Positions 34,637 through 47,549 of a DNA stretch of 64,000 bases are shown piece by piece. The DNA is taken from assembly GCF_963583255.1 (NCBI RefSeq), contig NC_084811.1:17068088-17132087 (forward strand). Direction: 5' to 3'. The notes under the pieces are model-generated. The model was not told where the DNA came from, did no database searches, and saw only the letters and a program-made list of their open reading frames with translations. The stretch is from Pyrus communis. Its lineage: Eukaryota > Streptophyta > Magnoliopsida > Rosales > Rosaceae. Within the stretch, counting starts at the first letter, position 1, and the number at the start of each line of letters is the position of its first letter. The translations under genes and the position numbers were made by a program.

Positions 34637-34926
34637 TGTGACATCCCACATCGCCCAGGGGAGTGATCCTTATATGTATATTCTCATCTCTACCTAGCAC
34701 AAGGCCTTTTGGGAGCTCACTGGCTTCGGTTTCCGTAGGAACTCCGAAGTTAAGCGAGAAGGGGCCTAGAGCAATCCCATGATGGGTGACCCACTGGGAA
34801 GTTGCTCGTGAGTTCCCAAAAACAAAACCTTGAGGGAATGGTAAGCCCAAAGCGGACAATATCGTGCTACGGTGGTGGAGTCGGGCTCGGGAAGTGGTCC
34901 CACCCGGGCTGGGATGTGACAGCCGG
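34632..34926. mobile_element. Solo LTR of a Cassandra TRIM
   Basis: The 285-base LTR (34637-34921, TGTGACATCCC...GATGTGACA) is flanked by perfect GCCGG duplications. Inside is 5S rRNA-like sequence: AACTCCGAAGTTAAGCG near 34739 and GATGGGTGACCCACTGGGAA at 34781-34800. These correspond to the box A and box C regions of the 5S promoter and are the defining trait of Cassandra elements. The element has no coding capacity. Confidence 0.9.
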
Positions 34927-36396
34927 TCCCTTTCAGCCTTCCCACTTGCCTTGCCCGTACCCCTTCTCCCAAACTCCCCATTCGCTTGCAACTCCATCTC
35001 AACCTTATACCCCATTCAAACCATATACCCTTCATGTTTCGTATGATGTCAAATAATCATATCCTTACAACACATCAAGCTCAATGGTATTCTCAAAATT
35101 AACTTTGACTCTTCCTCATCAAAAAGCTCATATACCATCTCCATATTCCACCCACCCAAATCAAAATCAATCAAATCGCTCACCCATTCTAGCCTCAAAG
35201 CATTTCCAGTCTGAAGTTTGAAAGTGTAGGGTATAGGAATCCAAGGATCCCCAGTGACTCTGATATTTATTCCATCCCCCACCCTCTAGCGCAACTCCAT
35301 TTCAAGAATTTTTTTTCCCCTAAAAATACCTTTCCAACCCCATGACGATTTACACCCCCCATCTTTGCATCCAAAAAAGTTATGTTCGGAAAGTATTTAT
35401 CTTTAAGAACCAGTGCCAACAACGAGTCCGGAGCCATCATCAAACACCACCCAATTTTAGCCAAGAACGCAAGGTTAAAGCATTGTAAGTCCCTAAACCC
35501 CAATCCTCCCCTTGCCTTTCTCTTCTTCAATTTTTCCCATGCAATCCAAGGCATTCAATTTTATTTTATTTTATTTCCCCTTCACTAGAATCTCGCTATT
35601 TCCAACTCCATCTCTTTGCACGTACTCACTAGAAGCTTAAAACAAGACATCGCATAGTTTGGCATAGCCATTGCAACCACCTTAATTAACACCTCCTTAC
35701 CCCCTTGTGACAAATATTGCTCTGCCCATCCATTACACCGTGCATCCATACCCTTCTGGACTTCTTCGAACACTACACGCTTGGAATACCCAAAATCCGC
35801 AAGCAATCCCAAGTACTTCCTAAAATCGTCCCTATCTTGAATATTAGGACATTGCCCAATTGTCTTTCTTTGTTGTGTAGAACAATTAGTTCCAAAAAAT
35901 AAGAAGTTTTTCTCCCGATTAATAAATTGCCCGAAATGGTCCACATAACAATCAAACACTAGTAGTCCTCGAACCTCATGTACCGAAGCTTGACAAAAAA
36001 TCACTGAATCATCCACAAAAAATAGATGTGAGACAGACACACCCTGGGGAAACCTGCGTACCATGGAGCACCCCAATTTCTTCGTTTCATCATAATAGCG
36101 CCGATAAACTTTCTGCATATATCAGAAACAAAAACAGAGACATTGGATCTCCTTGCTTAAGACGACAAACCATTAATCAAAGCACTATAAGTAACAATTG
36201 ACATCCAGGCCTCAATTCTCTTGCAAAATTCATCACAGAAACCCAGTTAACACATCATTGCCAACAAAAAACTCCACTCCACCCTATCATACACCTTCGC
36301 CATGTCTAATTTCGTAGCCAAATGTTGATCTTCACCAGCTAGCTGCATCTTAAAGAATGCAAAATCTCATCAACAACTAGGATATTGTCTTGGATG
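34922..36396 (-). pseudogene. L1 LINE segment: reverse transcriptase C-terminal part
   Basis: Reading leftwards: reverse transcriptase palm at 35585-36118, with QGVSVSHLFFVDDSVIF (catalytic DD; the usual FADD is FVDD), then LGFRDLQCFNLAFLAKIGWC (35267-35554) and GDGINIRVTGDPWIP (35049-35282), which are standard plant L1 ORF2 landmarks. Near 36130-36300 broken frames still show the QGDP and primer-grip region. Stops and frameshifts are frequent. The right end is cut by solo LTR G, across which IQDNILVVDEILHSL continues. Confidence 0.87.
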
Positions 36397-38275
36397 TGTT
36401 GGAAATATGCCCTGAAATTCAATCTTTGGAAGAAACCTTTCAGGACAATGAATTGATGTATATATATGACTCTTATACATCGGAAGGCAAAGATACTAAT
36501 TAGGACTATCTCAATGAACAAAATATGTCCTAAATAGTGAATCCATGGACAATGGATCGATGGAAGAAGTAAACTAATGATGTTAGATTACAGAGACCTT
36601 CTTCTCATAACCATCATGTCCAAAAAGGTTTCTGGTCATAGGATTGTCGGAGGGATACTGACAATCCATAGACCGGTACATACTATGTCCGCTTCAATTG
36701 GAAGGATGGAAAGTCTCATCCCATTCGTGTAGCGACACTAAGACAAGTATGTAGGTGCTCATTAAGGGAATGAGTTCACTGAACACAATCGAACGAGAGT
36801 ACTTGCATGGAGGTCTACTCACATGTCAAGCAAGTAACTCTAATGGTTGGAATAATGTAAGTAATCCTTTGACCTGAGGCATCGTCGTTGTCTTGTGGTT
36901 AAGTACTTAATCTTTGATTATGTTAAAGTCATTCCGTTCGCGAGTGTCCAAGGCATCGTTGGGGTTAAGCCACTTAGCCATGAAGGCAAGTGAATGCGCA
37001 ACAAGGAATCTCTAATCCTCGATAAGAGAGGATGAATACTCTAAGATATGATTCGGGAATCTTCGGCCGAAGTATCGAGCGTAATAAAGGAAAGCGTACC
37101 TATACGTCTCAAATGAATCATATAAGAAGGAATAATCACATTGGGGGTTTGACATTATAAATCCATACCCTAGTAATGTGATAGAGAGTATTGTTTTAGA
37201 GAAGGATCGAATTACATTGTAATTCCAACTGAATAGGTTCTCTGAATAACTTCTACATTAGCTTGGGTAGCCATGATATATTGTTAGATGTCACTCATGG
37301 CTTGTGAGTTCTTCTAGATGATTAAATGTAGTCATCAAAAGGAAGGTGAATTAAAAGTAAGTTTTAATTCACTAAGTGATTGGATAATCAATTGGATTGG
37401 TGCCAATCACCTCATTGCCTTGCTAATTAGAACCTAAAAGATTGTTCACCAATACACTCTTGTAGTGAGTAACTAATGGATGAAGGAAATAATTAATTGG
37501 ATTAATTAAGTGTTTTGATTAATTTAGAAAGTCTAAAGAAATCATAAAAGCGATAAAGATCGTTTTGGGCTTAAAGAAACGTTCGGGTTTAATTAGGCCC
37601 ATTGGGCTTTTATTCAAGCATTGGATGACTTGAAATAATTAAAAGCCCAAAGCCCAAACCAAACACATATGGCCGGCTACCAAGGGAGAGATAGGTTAAA
37701 ATGTTGACTTGTTTCTTTTGTCTATAAAAGGAACTTTATAACACAAAGTTCATTAGGGTTTTGATGTGTTCTAAAACAACAAAAGAGAAAAAGAAAAGCT
37801 CTCTCTCTTGAACACAAAGGGCCGGCCACCAAGGGGGTGATTTAACTAATCATCTATACACCCTTTTGGTTATTCCTTCATCTTTCTCATTACAAAGTGG
37901 GTGAGGATCTTTAGAGGTTTTCATATCTTTGGAAACTTGAAGAGAACCTAGGAGCACTTACTTTACAAAGTGGAGGAAGCAAGGAGGGAGGCTAGGCTCA
38001 AGGAGTTTGAGGAGCAAAGATCTTGGAAGTGGTCCATCCTTGGTCTAAGATCTAGATCAAGAGGTATAAAACTAAACCTCTAGTTTGTTCTTCTTATAAA
38101 TTTTGTTTTGATGCATCTTATATAAACCTATGCATCTTGAAGGGGATTTGCATGACTATAGCTTTGATAAAATGTATGACATGCTTCCGTTGCTTTCGTA
38201 TATAAATTTTGAATTGTATATGCATGCTAGTCACTAGAAATCCCACATGAATCTCATAGATTTCCCTTCAGGATG
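36392..38275 (+). mobile_element. Solo LTR G, large copia-type LTR
   Basis: An insert of 1874 bases (36397-38270) begins TGTTGGAAATATGCCC, ends TTTCCCTTCA, and is flanked by perfect GGATG duplications. It contains a TATA box (TATAAAAG at 37723-37730) and no ORF of note. The start resembles long copia LTRs of the Angela/SIRE type, so I assign it there tentatively. No internal domain is present, hence a solo LTR. Confidence 0.82.
37723..37730 (+). promoter_or_regulatory. TATA box of solo LTR G
   Basis: TATAAAAG followed by a start-like region and an A/C-rich leader. It reads rightward. Confidence 0.5.
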
Positions 38276-39350
38276 TGCCTCCCCGCCACAAATGCGGATT
38301 GATTCATACTAATAATTCTTGGCAAAACCACCTTCCTTCAGTTCGTGATAATCTTCGCAATGATTTTATATAACACATTACATAAAAAGATCGGCCGTAA
38401 TTGTGTCATCTTCCTTGGGCACGCAACCTTTGGAATTAGCACTATGCGCGTATGATTGATTTTTTCCAACAATATACATGAATGCTAGAAAGCCTTCACC
38501 ATCAAAATAATCTCACCCCACCACATCCTAATGACCCTGAAAAAAAAAACCACCCGAGGACCCATCCAGACCCAGTGACTTAGAAGTCGAAATTTGAATA
38601 GTTGCACTTTGGACTTCTTCATTTGAAATAGGCATCATCAGCTCCTCATTATCCCCTAAACTAACTCTCAGATCAACCCACTCCGTCACCTCCTGAACCC
38701 ATCATGGGTTGCTTGTAGTAAATAAATTAACAAAATATTCCCCTGCCATATCCTCAACATTAGCCTAGTTCTCCCACCATACCCCATTATCATCCTCCAA
38801 ATGCTTGTAGTAAATAAATTAACAAAATATTCCCCTGCCATATCCTCAACCTTAGCCTAGTTCTCCCACCATACCCCATTATCATCCTCCAAACCTCTAA
38901 TATGATTACTTCTTCTCCGCTTTACAGTTTCAGCATGAAAGAATTTGGTATTTTTATCCCTGTCCTTTAACCATTGAATTTGTGATTTCGCCTTCCAATA
39001 GGATTCCTCCTCCCTAACTAATTTTTTCAACTCTGTTTATTTTTCTGTAACCTTAGCACCGACAAAACGCTCGAACTTATACGCATAGCGGAGCTACTTT
39101 TTCAAAGTTTCAATCTTTCCCTTTGAAATTCTTCCACATTGTCTGTACCACTTCCAAAGGCCATGTCTCACTTCCTTGATTTTCTCCACAACTTGGAACG
39201 CTCGGGATCCAATGAAATTTCGTTCCCACGATTTTTGAATAATATCCCTGCAGCCCATCTCCTTACCCCACCGAAGATCATACATAAATCTCTTTCTCCG
39301 AAATGGCATATGCACTTTGGTGTACAAAACAAGCTTTTTATTGTCCAATC
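38271..39350 (-). pseudogene. L1 LINE segment: reverse transcriptase N-terminal part and linker
   Basis: Broken frames on the minus strand match the stretch between endonuclease and reverse transcriptase of plant L1. There is a degenerate pattern of the type ...GSPGPDGF...FFQKYWD near 38540-38580 and a Trp/Arg-rich linker at 39094-39396. A 92-base direct duplication (38711-38802, 38803-38892) lies inside. The solo LTR E insertion ends it on the right. Confidence 0.72.
38711..38892. repeat. 92-base tandem duplication within the LINE
   Basis: Two adjacent copies starting GCTTGTAGTAAATAAATT differ at one or two bases. It is a recent local duplication with no known role. Confidence 0.9.
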
Positions 39351-41422
39351 TGATAGGAGCATATTTAGGCGACTTAGCTAGCTTATTCTTGTGCATTTGT
39401 GTTATTATTTCTTAGTTAATGTAGTATTTCAATTCATTTTCGTGTGTTTGTAGGTCCAAAGGTTTAAGGTACCAAGAAAGTGCATTTTGGTGCATTTTGG
39501 AGCAGTTTTGGGCACTAAATGGATAGCACATGTATGGGCCAAGATGGATGGACGAATTTGGAGTTCAAAAGGCTAGGAATCTGATAAGAAGAGGAAGAAA
39601 TTAAAGTCAAGACAAAGAGGATAAGGAATCAGCTCAAAAGAGGAAACATTATCCAAAACCTTATCTAACCTTATCCAACCTTATCCTAACCTAATCTTGT
39701 TCCACCTTAATCCTAACTGCAAGTGGACCTAAAAACCTAATTTCTAGAAGCCTTATCTGACCCTAAAAGGCTGCCACACCCTTCCCCCTTTTATTTCTTC
39801 TAGAAACCCCAAAATCAGCCACAAAACACTTAGTTTCTAGAAGGCCCAATTTTGGACGAATTTCCTAAACCTTTTTCCTTTTGGATTCTGATTTGTTAGG
39901 CCTTAATCCTTGTGGATTTGGGTATACAAATCCTTTTATGAAACTAATTAGGCCAAACCCTCTCCTAAGTGGATTTAACTTGCTTGTGCCGAACCTTAGG
40001 GCCCTAATCCATAAAATCTGCTAACTGTAACCCTAATCTAATTAACCCTAGGACTATATATACATATTTTTAGCCACAAATTTGTACCACCCCTCATATT
40101 ATACAGAAAACACCTTGCCGCAACACCCTAGCCTCCATTCTTCATCCTCCATCCACTCCATACACCTCCATACACAACCTGCCACACCCTACCACCATAA
40201 TCAAACATCCTTCATCCCTTTAAACAAGAACACACCATTCAAAACCCCCAAATCCACCACCCACAACTTGTGCCGCAGCAAGGAAGAGGAAGGGAAGCCT
40301 AGCCGTGCATGCCATTCAACCTGGAACTGCTTAAACGTTTAGGTGTAATCTTTCTTGTGTTTTCAATGTTTAATTTCAAGAATCTTTGCTTTGCGAGTAT
40401 GAGGAACTAATCCCCTTTTGGCTAGGGGGAATTTCAAAACCATGGCTATATTTGCATTATGATTTGATTACTTTTAATTGTGATTTCATGAATGGTGAAT
40501 TCAATTTACTTATCTGTTTGAATTAAAACTTGTTTATGTATATGAATTGAGGGTGCACACTTAATTTGCATGCATAAATCTGATGCTAGGGTATAAGGAA
40601 ACTTCACCTAATCGTTGGGAACTTATATTCATGAGTAGTTAAGATTGTTGGTCACAATCATGTTAAGTAAATTCTTGGCATAAGTATAATGTGTTTACAT
40701 AGTTACAAATGCCTCGTCAACACTTATGATTTCCATAGAACCTAATGATCTTTGATTGTTTTTCTATTATGCGCTTTCATATAGAGAACTTTTGAGGAAT
40801 AATTTGATTGCAATAAGCTAATTCCATTCAATTCAATGACCTAAGGGAAATCTGAGAGTTAATTTAAGCGTATCTCATTAACTTGGGGTGTTGAGGTTCA
40901 TAATTCATTGAATAAGCAACTGAAGATTGTGTTGTATGCAAGTATGCCATGTGTGGAGAAAAACCTCCTAGCCATCTCACCATCCACTTAATTCTGTCAA
41001 TTTCGCCTAAATCTGCCTAGTTTACATTATTGTTTTGTTTGTTTGATTTTCGTCCAAAACCAAATCCCCAATTGTCTTAAAGTGTCTATTTGGTTCAAAT
41101 ATGTTTTAGAATGTGTTTTTAAGAGTTTTGAGTCAAGTTAGAACCAATTTTCGTCCAAGTTTGTGTTTAGGCTCAAAACTGCCCAGTTTGTGTTTTTAGG
41201 CAGTTTTGAGTGCTTTTAGCCTAGTTTGAGTCTTGTGAACTTGTTTGAGTGTTTTTAAGTGAGTTAAGTGTTTTAAAGGTCAGTTTTATTTCTTTGAGTC
41301 AGTTTAGAGTGTTTAGCAATCCCTCCTAATCCCCGGTGTAAGAACGATCCCTACTTATTTATATGCTACAATTGTCAAAAGAGGGTTAATTTGTGTGTTA
41401 AGTTAATTTTCACATCACAATC
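39346..41422 (+). mobile_element. Solo LTR E of the Athila-like family
   Basis: A 2067-base LTR (39351-41417) begins TGATAGGAGCATATTTAGG, ends TTTTCACATCA, and has perfect CAATC duplications on both sides. It carries a TATATATA near 40064. An 86-codon Pro/Ser/His-rich ORF at 40082-40342 lies in the transcribed part of the LTR and is most likely chance. It splits the LINE between endonuclease and linker. Confidence 0.9.
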
Positions 41423-42631
41423 CTTCCAAAACTCATGTTGAATTTTAGCTTCAGTATACACCATAAGCCACCCATTGGAAGCCAAGCCTCTATCCAACCG
41501 TTGTTGGATCGGTCTTTCATCATGTCTATTCCTCCAAGTAAATAGATATCCTATAAAATCCAAGTCCATTAATCCACTCATCGCCACTAACTCCCAAAAA
41601 TCTTGCATACTATTGACCAATCTATAGTTCCCTCCAGTCTTCTCCGAGTCATCCGAGATATCATTGAAATCCCCCATCACCAAGCAATCATCCCCCACCG
41701 TCTCAATACATTGATGTAATATGCGCCACTGGTCCTTTCTTTTTTCATAGTTCATACTAGCATAAACCGTAAAGAATCTCCAATTTTTCTTCACCTTATC
41801 ATCATGGATTCCCACCTCAATAAAAAATTTGAATATTTCACTAATAACATCTGATTATAGTCTTTTCAAAATATGCATAATCCTCTTCCGATACTCTTCA
41901 GCTCTACCACATGCATATAATCCATACCAATCCTCTGTTTCAACTAAGCACAACGATGACTTCTATTTTTCGTCTCCAGGACTACCACTATGTTAGGGGT
42001 ATGGAGCCTATTCTGCTCCAAAAGATCGTCAACTGTCATGTCACCCCCAATTCCCTGACAGTTCCAACATATAATTCTTATGGCGCACTAGGGCCCTCTC
42101 GACTGGTCTCCTCCGCCTCATTATACGAAGTCACATTCTGTGAGCGTACTTGTCTTTCCTCCATTTCTGCTACTCCTACCACCCCTATATCGCACTCTAT
42201 ATTTGTGTTCATCTGATTTTTACCTTTTCTTTCCCTCAAAATGGCTGCAATAATCGAAGCCAAATCAAATGGATCTGAATCTCGTTCATTATCTTACCCA
42301 AACTTCTCATTTTGTACCCTAGTCTCATCCACTCCATGCACTGCAATGTTTAAGTCAATCACCTCACCACTTTTCTACAATACACATATCATTTTACCTC
42401 CATCTTTCTCCTCATCATGCACCTTTAAGATAATATTTTCCACATTTTCCTTAACTACACCTCCTGGCTAATTAACCCGCATCGAAAGCCGTCTCCCGAG
42501 CTCTATGCTCATTCTCTTCCACCTCCCTCTACATTCGGAGTCTCTTAGCGAGAGAGGCACTAAACTCTGCTCCCTCACCCACTTGCCTCATTAGTTTGCT
42601 CGGTGAAACCGCCATCTCCTCGAGCTCTCCC
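41418..42631 (-). pseudogene. L1 LINE segment: endonuclease domain and ORF1-ORF2 junction
   Basis: The endonuclease/exonuclease/phosphatase fold is clear at 41375-41815, with GDDCLVMGDFNDISDDSEK (catalytic GDFN) and GYLFTWRNRHDERPIQQRLDR. Further right (41830-42630) broken frames continue towards ORF1, with a hydrophilic Glu/Arg-rich region at 42078-42263. The TRIM array interrupts at 42632. Confidence 0.82.
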
Positions 42632-43522
42632 TGTTAAATTTTTTTAGATCAACAGGCCCGGGGGCCCCACTATAATGACACCGATACTGTTCCTAACTTT
42701 ACCACTTGCCCAATCCATTAGGTGTGAGGTTTTACCACAAAAGGCCTCAGTATTAGTTAGAGTAGGGTGATCATATTTAAAGCCACCCTTATTGACTTCC
42801 CCTATTGATGTGGGGCTGCAACCACACCTCCTCACGTGTAACCCCATTTAGTGATTCACATGTAGAGATCCACACATCGGTAATTGAAACTCAGAGGTCG
42901 GCTCTATGTTAGGAGTCCAGACTTGTTTTCAATGGAACTCAAAGGCTGGATCTCTGTTAAGAGTCCTGGCTTGTTTCCTTCTTGGTGACAAACTTGTTGG
43001 CTTGCACAGGCTTGAACCTTAGCTCTGATACCATGTTAAATTTTTTTAGATCAACGGGCCTGGGGAGCCCATTCTAACAACATTGATATTGTCCCTAACT
43101 TTACCGTCTACCCAATCCGTCAAGTGTGGGGTTTAACCACAAAATGTCTCGGTATTAGTTAGAGTAGGGTGATCATATTTAAAGCCACCCTTGTTAACTT
43201 CCCCCACCGATGTCAGACTTGTTTTCAATAGAACTCAGAGGCCAGCACTCTGTTAAGAGTCTTGGTTTGTTTCCTTCTTGATGACAAGCTCGTTAGCTTG
43301 CACGGGGGTCAAACCTTGACCTTGATACCATGTTGGATTTTTAGATTGGCCGGCCCACGAGGCCCCACTCTAACGACACCGATACTGTCCTTAACTTTAC
43401 CACCTACCAAATCCGTCAGGTGTAGGGTTTTACTACAAAAGGCCTCAGTATTATTTAGAGTAAGGTGATCATATTTAAAGCCACCCTTGTTGACCTTCCT
43501 TACCGATGTAGGACTGCTAACA
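42632..43522 (-). mobile_element. Tandem TRIM: three LTRs and two internal domains
   Basis: LTR-like units at 42632-42824, 43034-about 43212 (truncated) and 43331-43522 begin TGTTAAATTTTTTT or TGTTGGATTTTT and end ...CTAACA or similar. Between them are two internal domains of about 210 and 118 bases. Each ends at its right in an initiator tRNA-Met primer site read on the minus strand (43021-43033 as AGCTCTGATACCA; 43321-43330 degenerate). No ORF is encoded, as expected for terminal-repeat retrotransposons in miniature. An LTR-int-LTR-int-LTR order arises by unequal recombination. Confidence 0.82.
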
Positions 43523-43530
43523 CTCATTCC

Positions 43531-45430
43531 TAATGTGATATATAATAACACTCAAATTAAACCCTCTTTTTGACAATTGTAGTATATGAATAAGTAGAGA
43601 TCGATCTAGGCCGGGGATTAGGAGGGATTGCTAATCTACTCAAATTAAACTCAATTACACTAAAATAGACTCAAAAATAGAAAACTAGACTCTAAAGACT
43701 CAAAACAAACTAAAAAGACTCAAAACAACACAAAACAATCAAAAAGACTCAAACTAGACACTAAAGGGTGATTTGCACAAATTCTAACTTTAACTTGACT
43801 CAAAACACTTAAAAACACAAATTAGACAGATTCTAGCTAATTTGACACAACAAAGTAAAGAGGATTGGGTTTTTGACGAAATAAAGTAAAAACAAGTAAA
43901 TTGCAGAAACTAAGTAAAGAAATGCGAATTTGGGTGAATTGATGGGTGATTAGCTAGCTAAAGGGTCCTTCTCCACATATGACACACTTGCATACAAATT
44001 GATTTGCAGTTGCTTTTCCAATAAACCATGAATCTCAACGCCCCAAATTAACCGTGACATCACTAATTAACCCTCAGATTTTCCTTAAGTCATTGAATTG
44101 GACGGACAATGCATCAGCAACCAAATTATTCTTCCCAAGTTCTCTACATGAACTGCATAATAGAGACACAAGCAAATATCATTAAGCTTTGTGAAAATCA
44201 TAAGCATTGACAAAGCATTCCTAACTATGACATCATGATACTCATGCCAGGAATTTAACTTAACACAATTGTGACCAACAACCTTCACTATTTGTGAATA
44301 TAAGTTTGTAACGATTATGTGAAACTCCCTTATATTCTAGCATCAAATTCATGCATGCAAATTAAGTAGGCTTCCTTAATCAATATACAAGAATAAATTC
44401 TTAATCAAACAGTTAAGTAAATTGCATTCAGGATTTATGAAATCACAACTGGAATTAATCAATTCATATTGCAAATATAATCATGGTTTCAAAGTCTCCT
44501 CTAGCTAAAACAAGTTTAGCCTCTCATGATCATAGCAAAACGAAGAAAACTTAAATTAAGCATTGAAAACGAAAGATAGATTACACCTAAGAACGCTCCA
44601 ACAATCCAATTTGAATAGCAAAAACGTCCAAGGCTGTTCCTCCTCTTTTTCTTCCTTGCTAAGCTGCGGCACAAGGGTGTGGAATGGTTGAATTTGGGTT
44701 ATGGTGCATTATGGTCAAGGATTGGTGAATGGTGGGGAAGTAGAATGCTAGGGTGTGGAATTGTGTATGGATGATGGATGGATAGCTGAATGAATGATTG
44801 AATGGTTGATGGCTTTTTGGTTGAAGGGTGGATGAATGGTTGCTGAATGATGTAGGGATTTGCGGCAGAAATATATATTAAGAAGGAAGAAACCCTAATT
44901 AATTTTAGGAAAGGATTTGGACTCCAAATCCTCAAGGAAAAAGGGGTAGTTAAAATTAGAATCCTAGGGGGAAAAGGATAGGAAAGTTGCGGCAACCCTT
45001 TAAGAGTGGGGTTAAGCTTCTAGAATCTTGTAATTAAGTGTCCTAATATCTTTAGGGAGCCTATTTTGCAGCTGGAACTTAAGTAAGAAAAGATTAGGAT
45101 TGACTAAGTCAAAATAAGGAAGTTTGACTCTTGTTTCCTTCTTTGTAGCTGATTCCTTTTCTTCCAAGTCTTGAATTAATTTCTTTCATCTCTTTAGCAT
45201 ATTCCTAGCCTCCTTTGGTCTTCAATTTCGTCCATCCACCTTGCTCCATGCATGTATTATCCATTCCAAGCCCAAAACTACTCCTAAATGCTCCAAATTG
45301 CACTTTCTTGCTACTTTAGCCATTTGAACCTACAAACGCACGAAAATAGCTTAAAATACTAAAATAACTAGGAACTCAACATAAATGCAAGGAAATAAGC
45401 TAACTAAGTTGCATAAATATGCTCCTATCA
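43531..45430 (-). repeat. 3' LTR of element F
   Basis: Begins TAATGTGATATATAATAAC (TG changed to TA) and ends TGCTCCTATCA. Partner of 52969-54926. Confidence 0.88.
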
Positions 45431-47180
45431 AATTCCCCCACACTTAGCTTTTGCTAATCCTGGAGCAAAACAAAACAAACAAAACACAACCCAGACCTTC
45501 CAACATTTTCCTTAGGGATTTCCAATGAACATGACATATTAAAAATCACTACTCCCACAGATTTTAGCTCTCTTTACACTTGAACAAACACTTAAACACA
45601 GTCACCACTCACTAGTTCACATTTAATCAATTAAAAAAACATTTTGAAAGTAGTAACATGCCTTAGAGAATTCCCTTAATTCCTCAGTAGATATACTCTT
45701 TATTTTCACACAGATTTTCTGACTACACTCCCTATACTAAGTATATGTGAGAAGATTGATGTAAACACGTAGACTAACACTCACATATGTTAAAACAAAG
45801 AAAGCATTTTCTGGAATTATTAATATGACATGTATATGACCTCATGAATGGAATGCTACTTCTTAGAAGCGAGAACCAGGGATTCCATATGCTCATACCA
45901 ATCAAGATAGAAGTCTAAGGGTTGTAACGGGGCTAAGGTATTGGCTAAGAAAGAAAGGTAAGGATAAACAAAAGTTCTTAAAGCAATAGTAAGCAAAGTA
46001 CTGAAATAAACACTTAGAATTCACTTTTGAATGCAGAAATCAACTTTAAACACCCATGGGGGATTCATACATCACTTAGGGCCAGATTCAAACTTTTGGA
46101 CCCTTTCTTCAACAACCAACACTTGTGAGTTCATTCTCACTTATTTCTCAACTCTTTTTCTTTCTTTTCACAACTTTTTTTTTTTTTTTTTTAATTTCGT
46201 TCTTTTCCTTCCCCCACACTTGTTTTTCTACAATATGTTGATCAAAAGGAATTCCCTCTAAGTCATACTTCACTATTCTTTAGGAACAAGGGTATGGATA
46301 GTCCTATTCTAGGCTAGGTAAGGATAATGTGGCTAACAAAGAAAATAGGCTAAATAAGGCTCAAAAGGGTTAAACCTACAATACAAATGCAAAGGGACAA
46401 GGCTTTTTGGCTTTGGTTTAACTAAACAACTTCATCTTATTGTATGTTACGCAATCAATATCATGCTTTGAATGAAACAGGCATGAGTTCTAGTATTTGG
46501 AACTATAATGATGAAAACGCATTCTAAGAAGCAACCAAGCAAAGAAACAATGATATCATGCAGCGACTTTAGAAAACAAGAAATCAAGATTAATAACTCT
46601 CCAAATAAAGTTTAGGCTCAAGTCTCTCAGGGTTGTAGCGTTAGTTTGAGTTCCTTTCTTCAAGCATGTTAGAAAAACTGATTTTTTTTCCTTTGTGATT
46701 ACATTTCAATTCATAAACGACAACTACAACTAAGTATAAACCAAAGAGCAAATCAAACTTCTATCCATGTTTGTAACTTTCTTTAACAGTCATGCAATTA
46801 AAAACCAAATCCTCATCATTATGTTGGAAGGTACCCTAAAACACAAACAAACACACAAAAACGACTCTAAAACGACTCTTTTTGGGTTTTTCAAAACTTT
46901 TTCGATTTGTTTCTTCAAATTTTCATATTTTCTGTTTAAGACACATTAAAACACACTAAAAACACTTAAAAATAGTGAGTAACAACTTTAGAAGTGATAG
47001 GTGATAAAATCTGATGAAATTCATTAAAAACACTTTGTTTACCCTTCCCCCCACACTTAAACTAAACATTGTCCTCAATGTTTCAAACAAAGACTAACAA
47101 ACAAACAATCAAACAACACAACTAACAAATATGACAATTATGGCAAAGTAAAAGCAATAAAAAGAAGGGTTTAGGAACGC
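45431..47180. other. Element F 3' non-coding interior
   Basis: Shares its order and T-runs with elements A and B. No protein is recognisable. A 32-base tandem duplication lies at about 47260-47320. Confidence 0.65.
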
Positions 47181-47549
47181 AAATCTGATTGTGAAGCAAT
47201 TCCTCGGTCTTCTTTATTTGAATGCATGGGTTCCCTCCCAAGAAGAGCTTTTTTTAACGTCTTCCAACCGGATGATACCTCATTTTAAGCTTCCAACCGG
47301 ACGATACCTCATTTTAAGCTCTATTAGGGCCCACGGGATGGAGGGGTACATCCTCCACAACCTGCCCTTCGACATTCTCATAATAGGGCTTCAAATGGTG
47401 CCCATTCACTTTGAATTCTTGGCCATTCCTTAAGCTTTGGATTTGGACTGCACCATAAGGAAAAAATTAGTAATAACAAAATGACCAATCCATTTAGAAC
47501 GTAACTTATCAGGAAACAAACGAGGGCGGGAATTGAAAAGTTGCACTTT

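Noticed and set aside
34739..34803. 5S rRNA gene
   Set aside because: Only the promoter-box regions match. Flanks and duplications show a Cassandra LTR, and the full 5S length is absent.
40082..40342. 86-codon plus-strand ORF in LTR E
   Set aside because: Low-complexity Pro/Ser/His composition, inside an LTR, and not conserved as an ORF in related LTRs.
45431..47180. An env-like gene in the usual Athila position of element F
   Set aside because: No ORF longer than about 76 codons and no membrane-protein pattern; the sequence is T-rich and non-coding.
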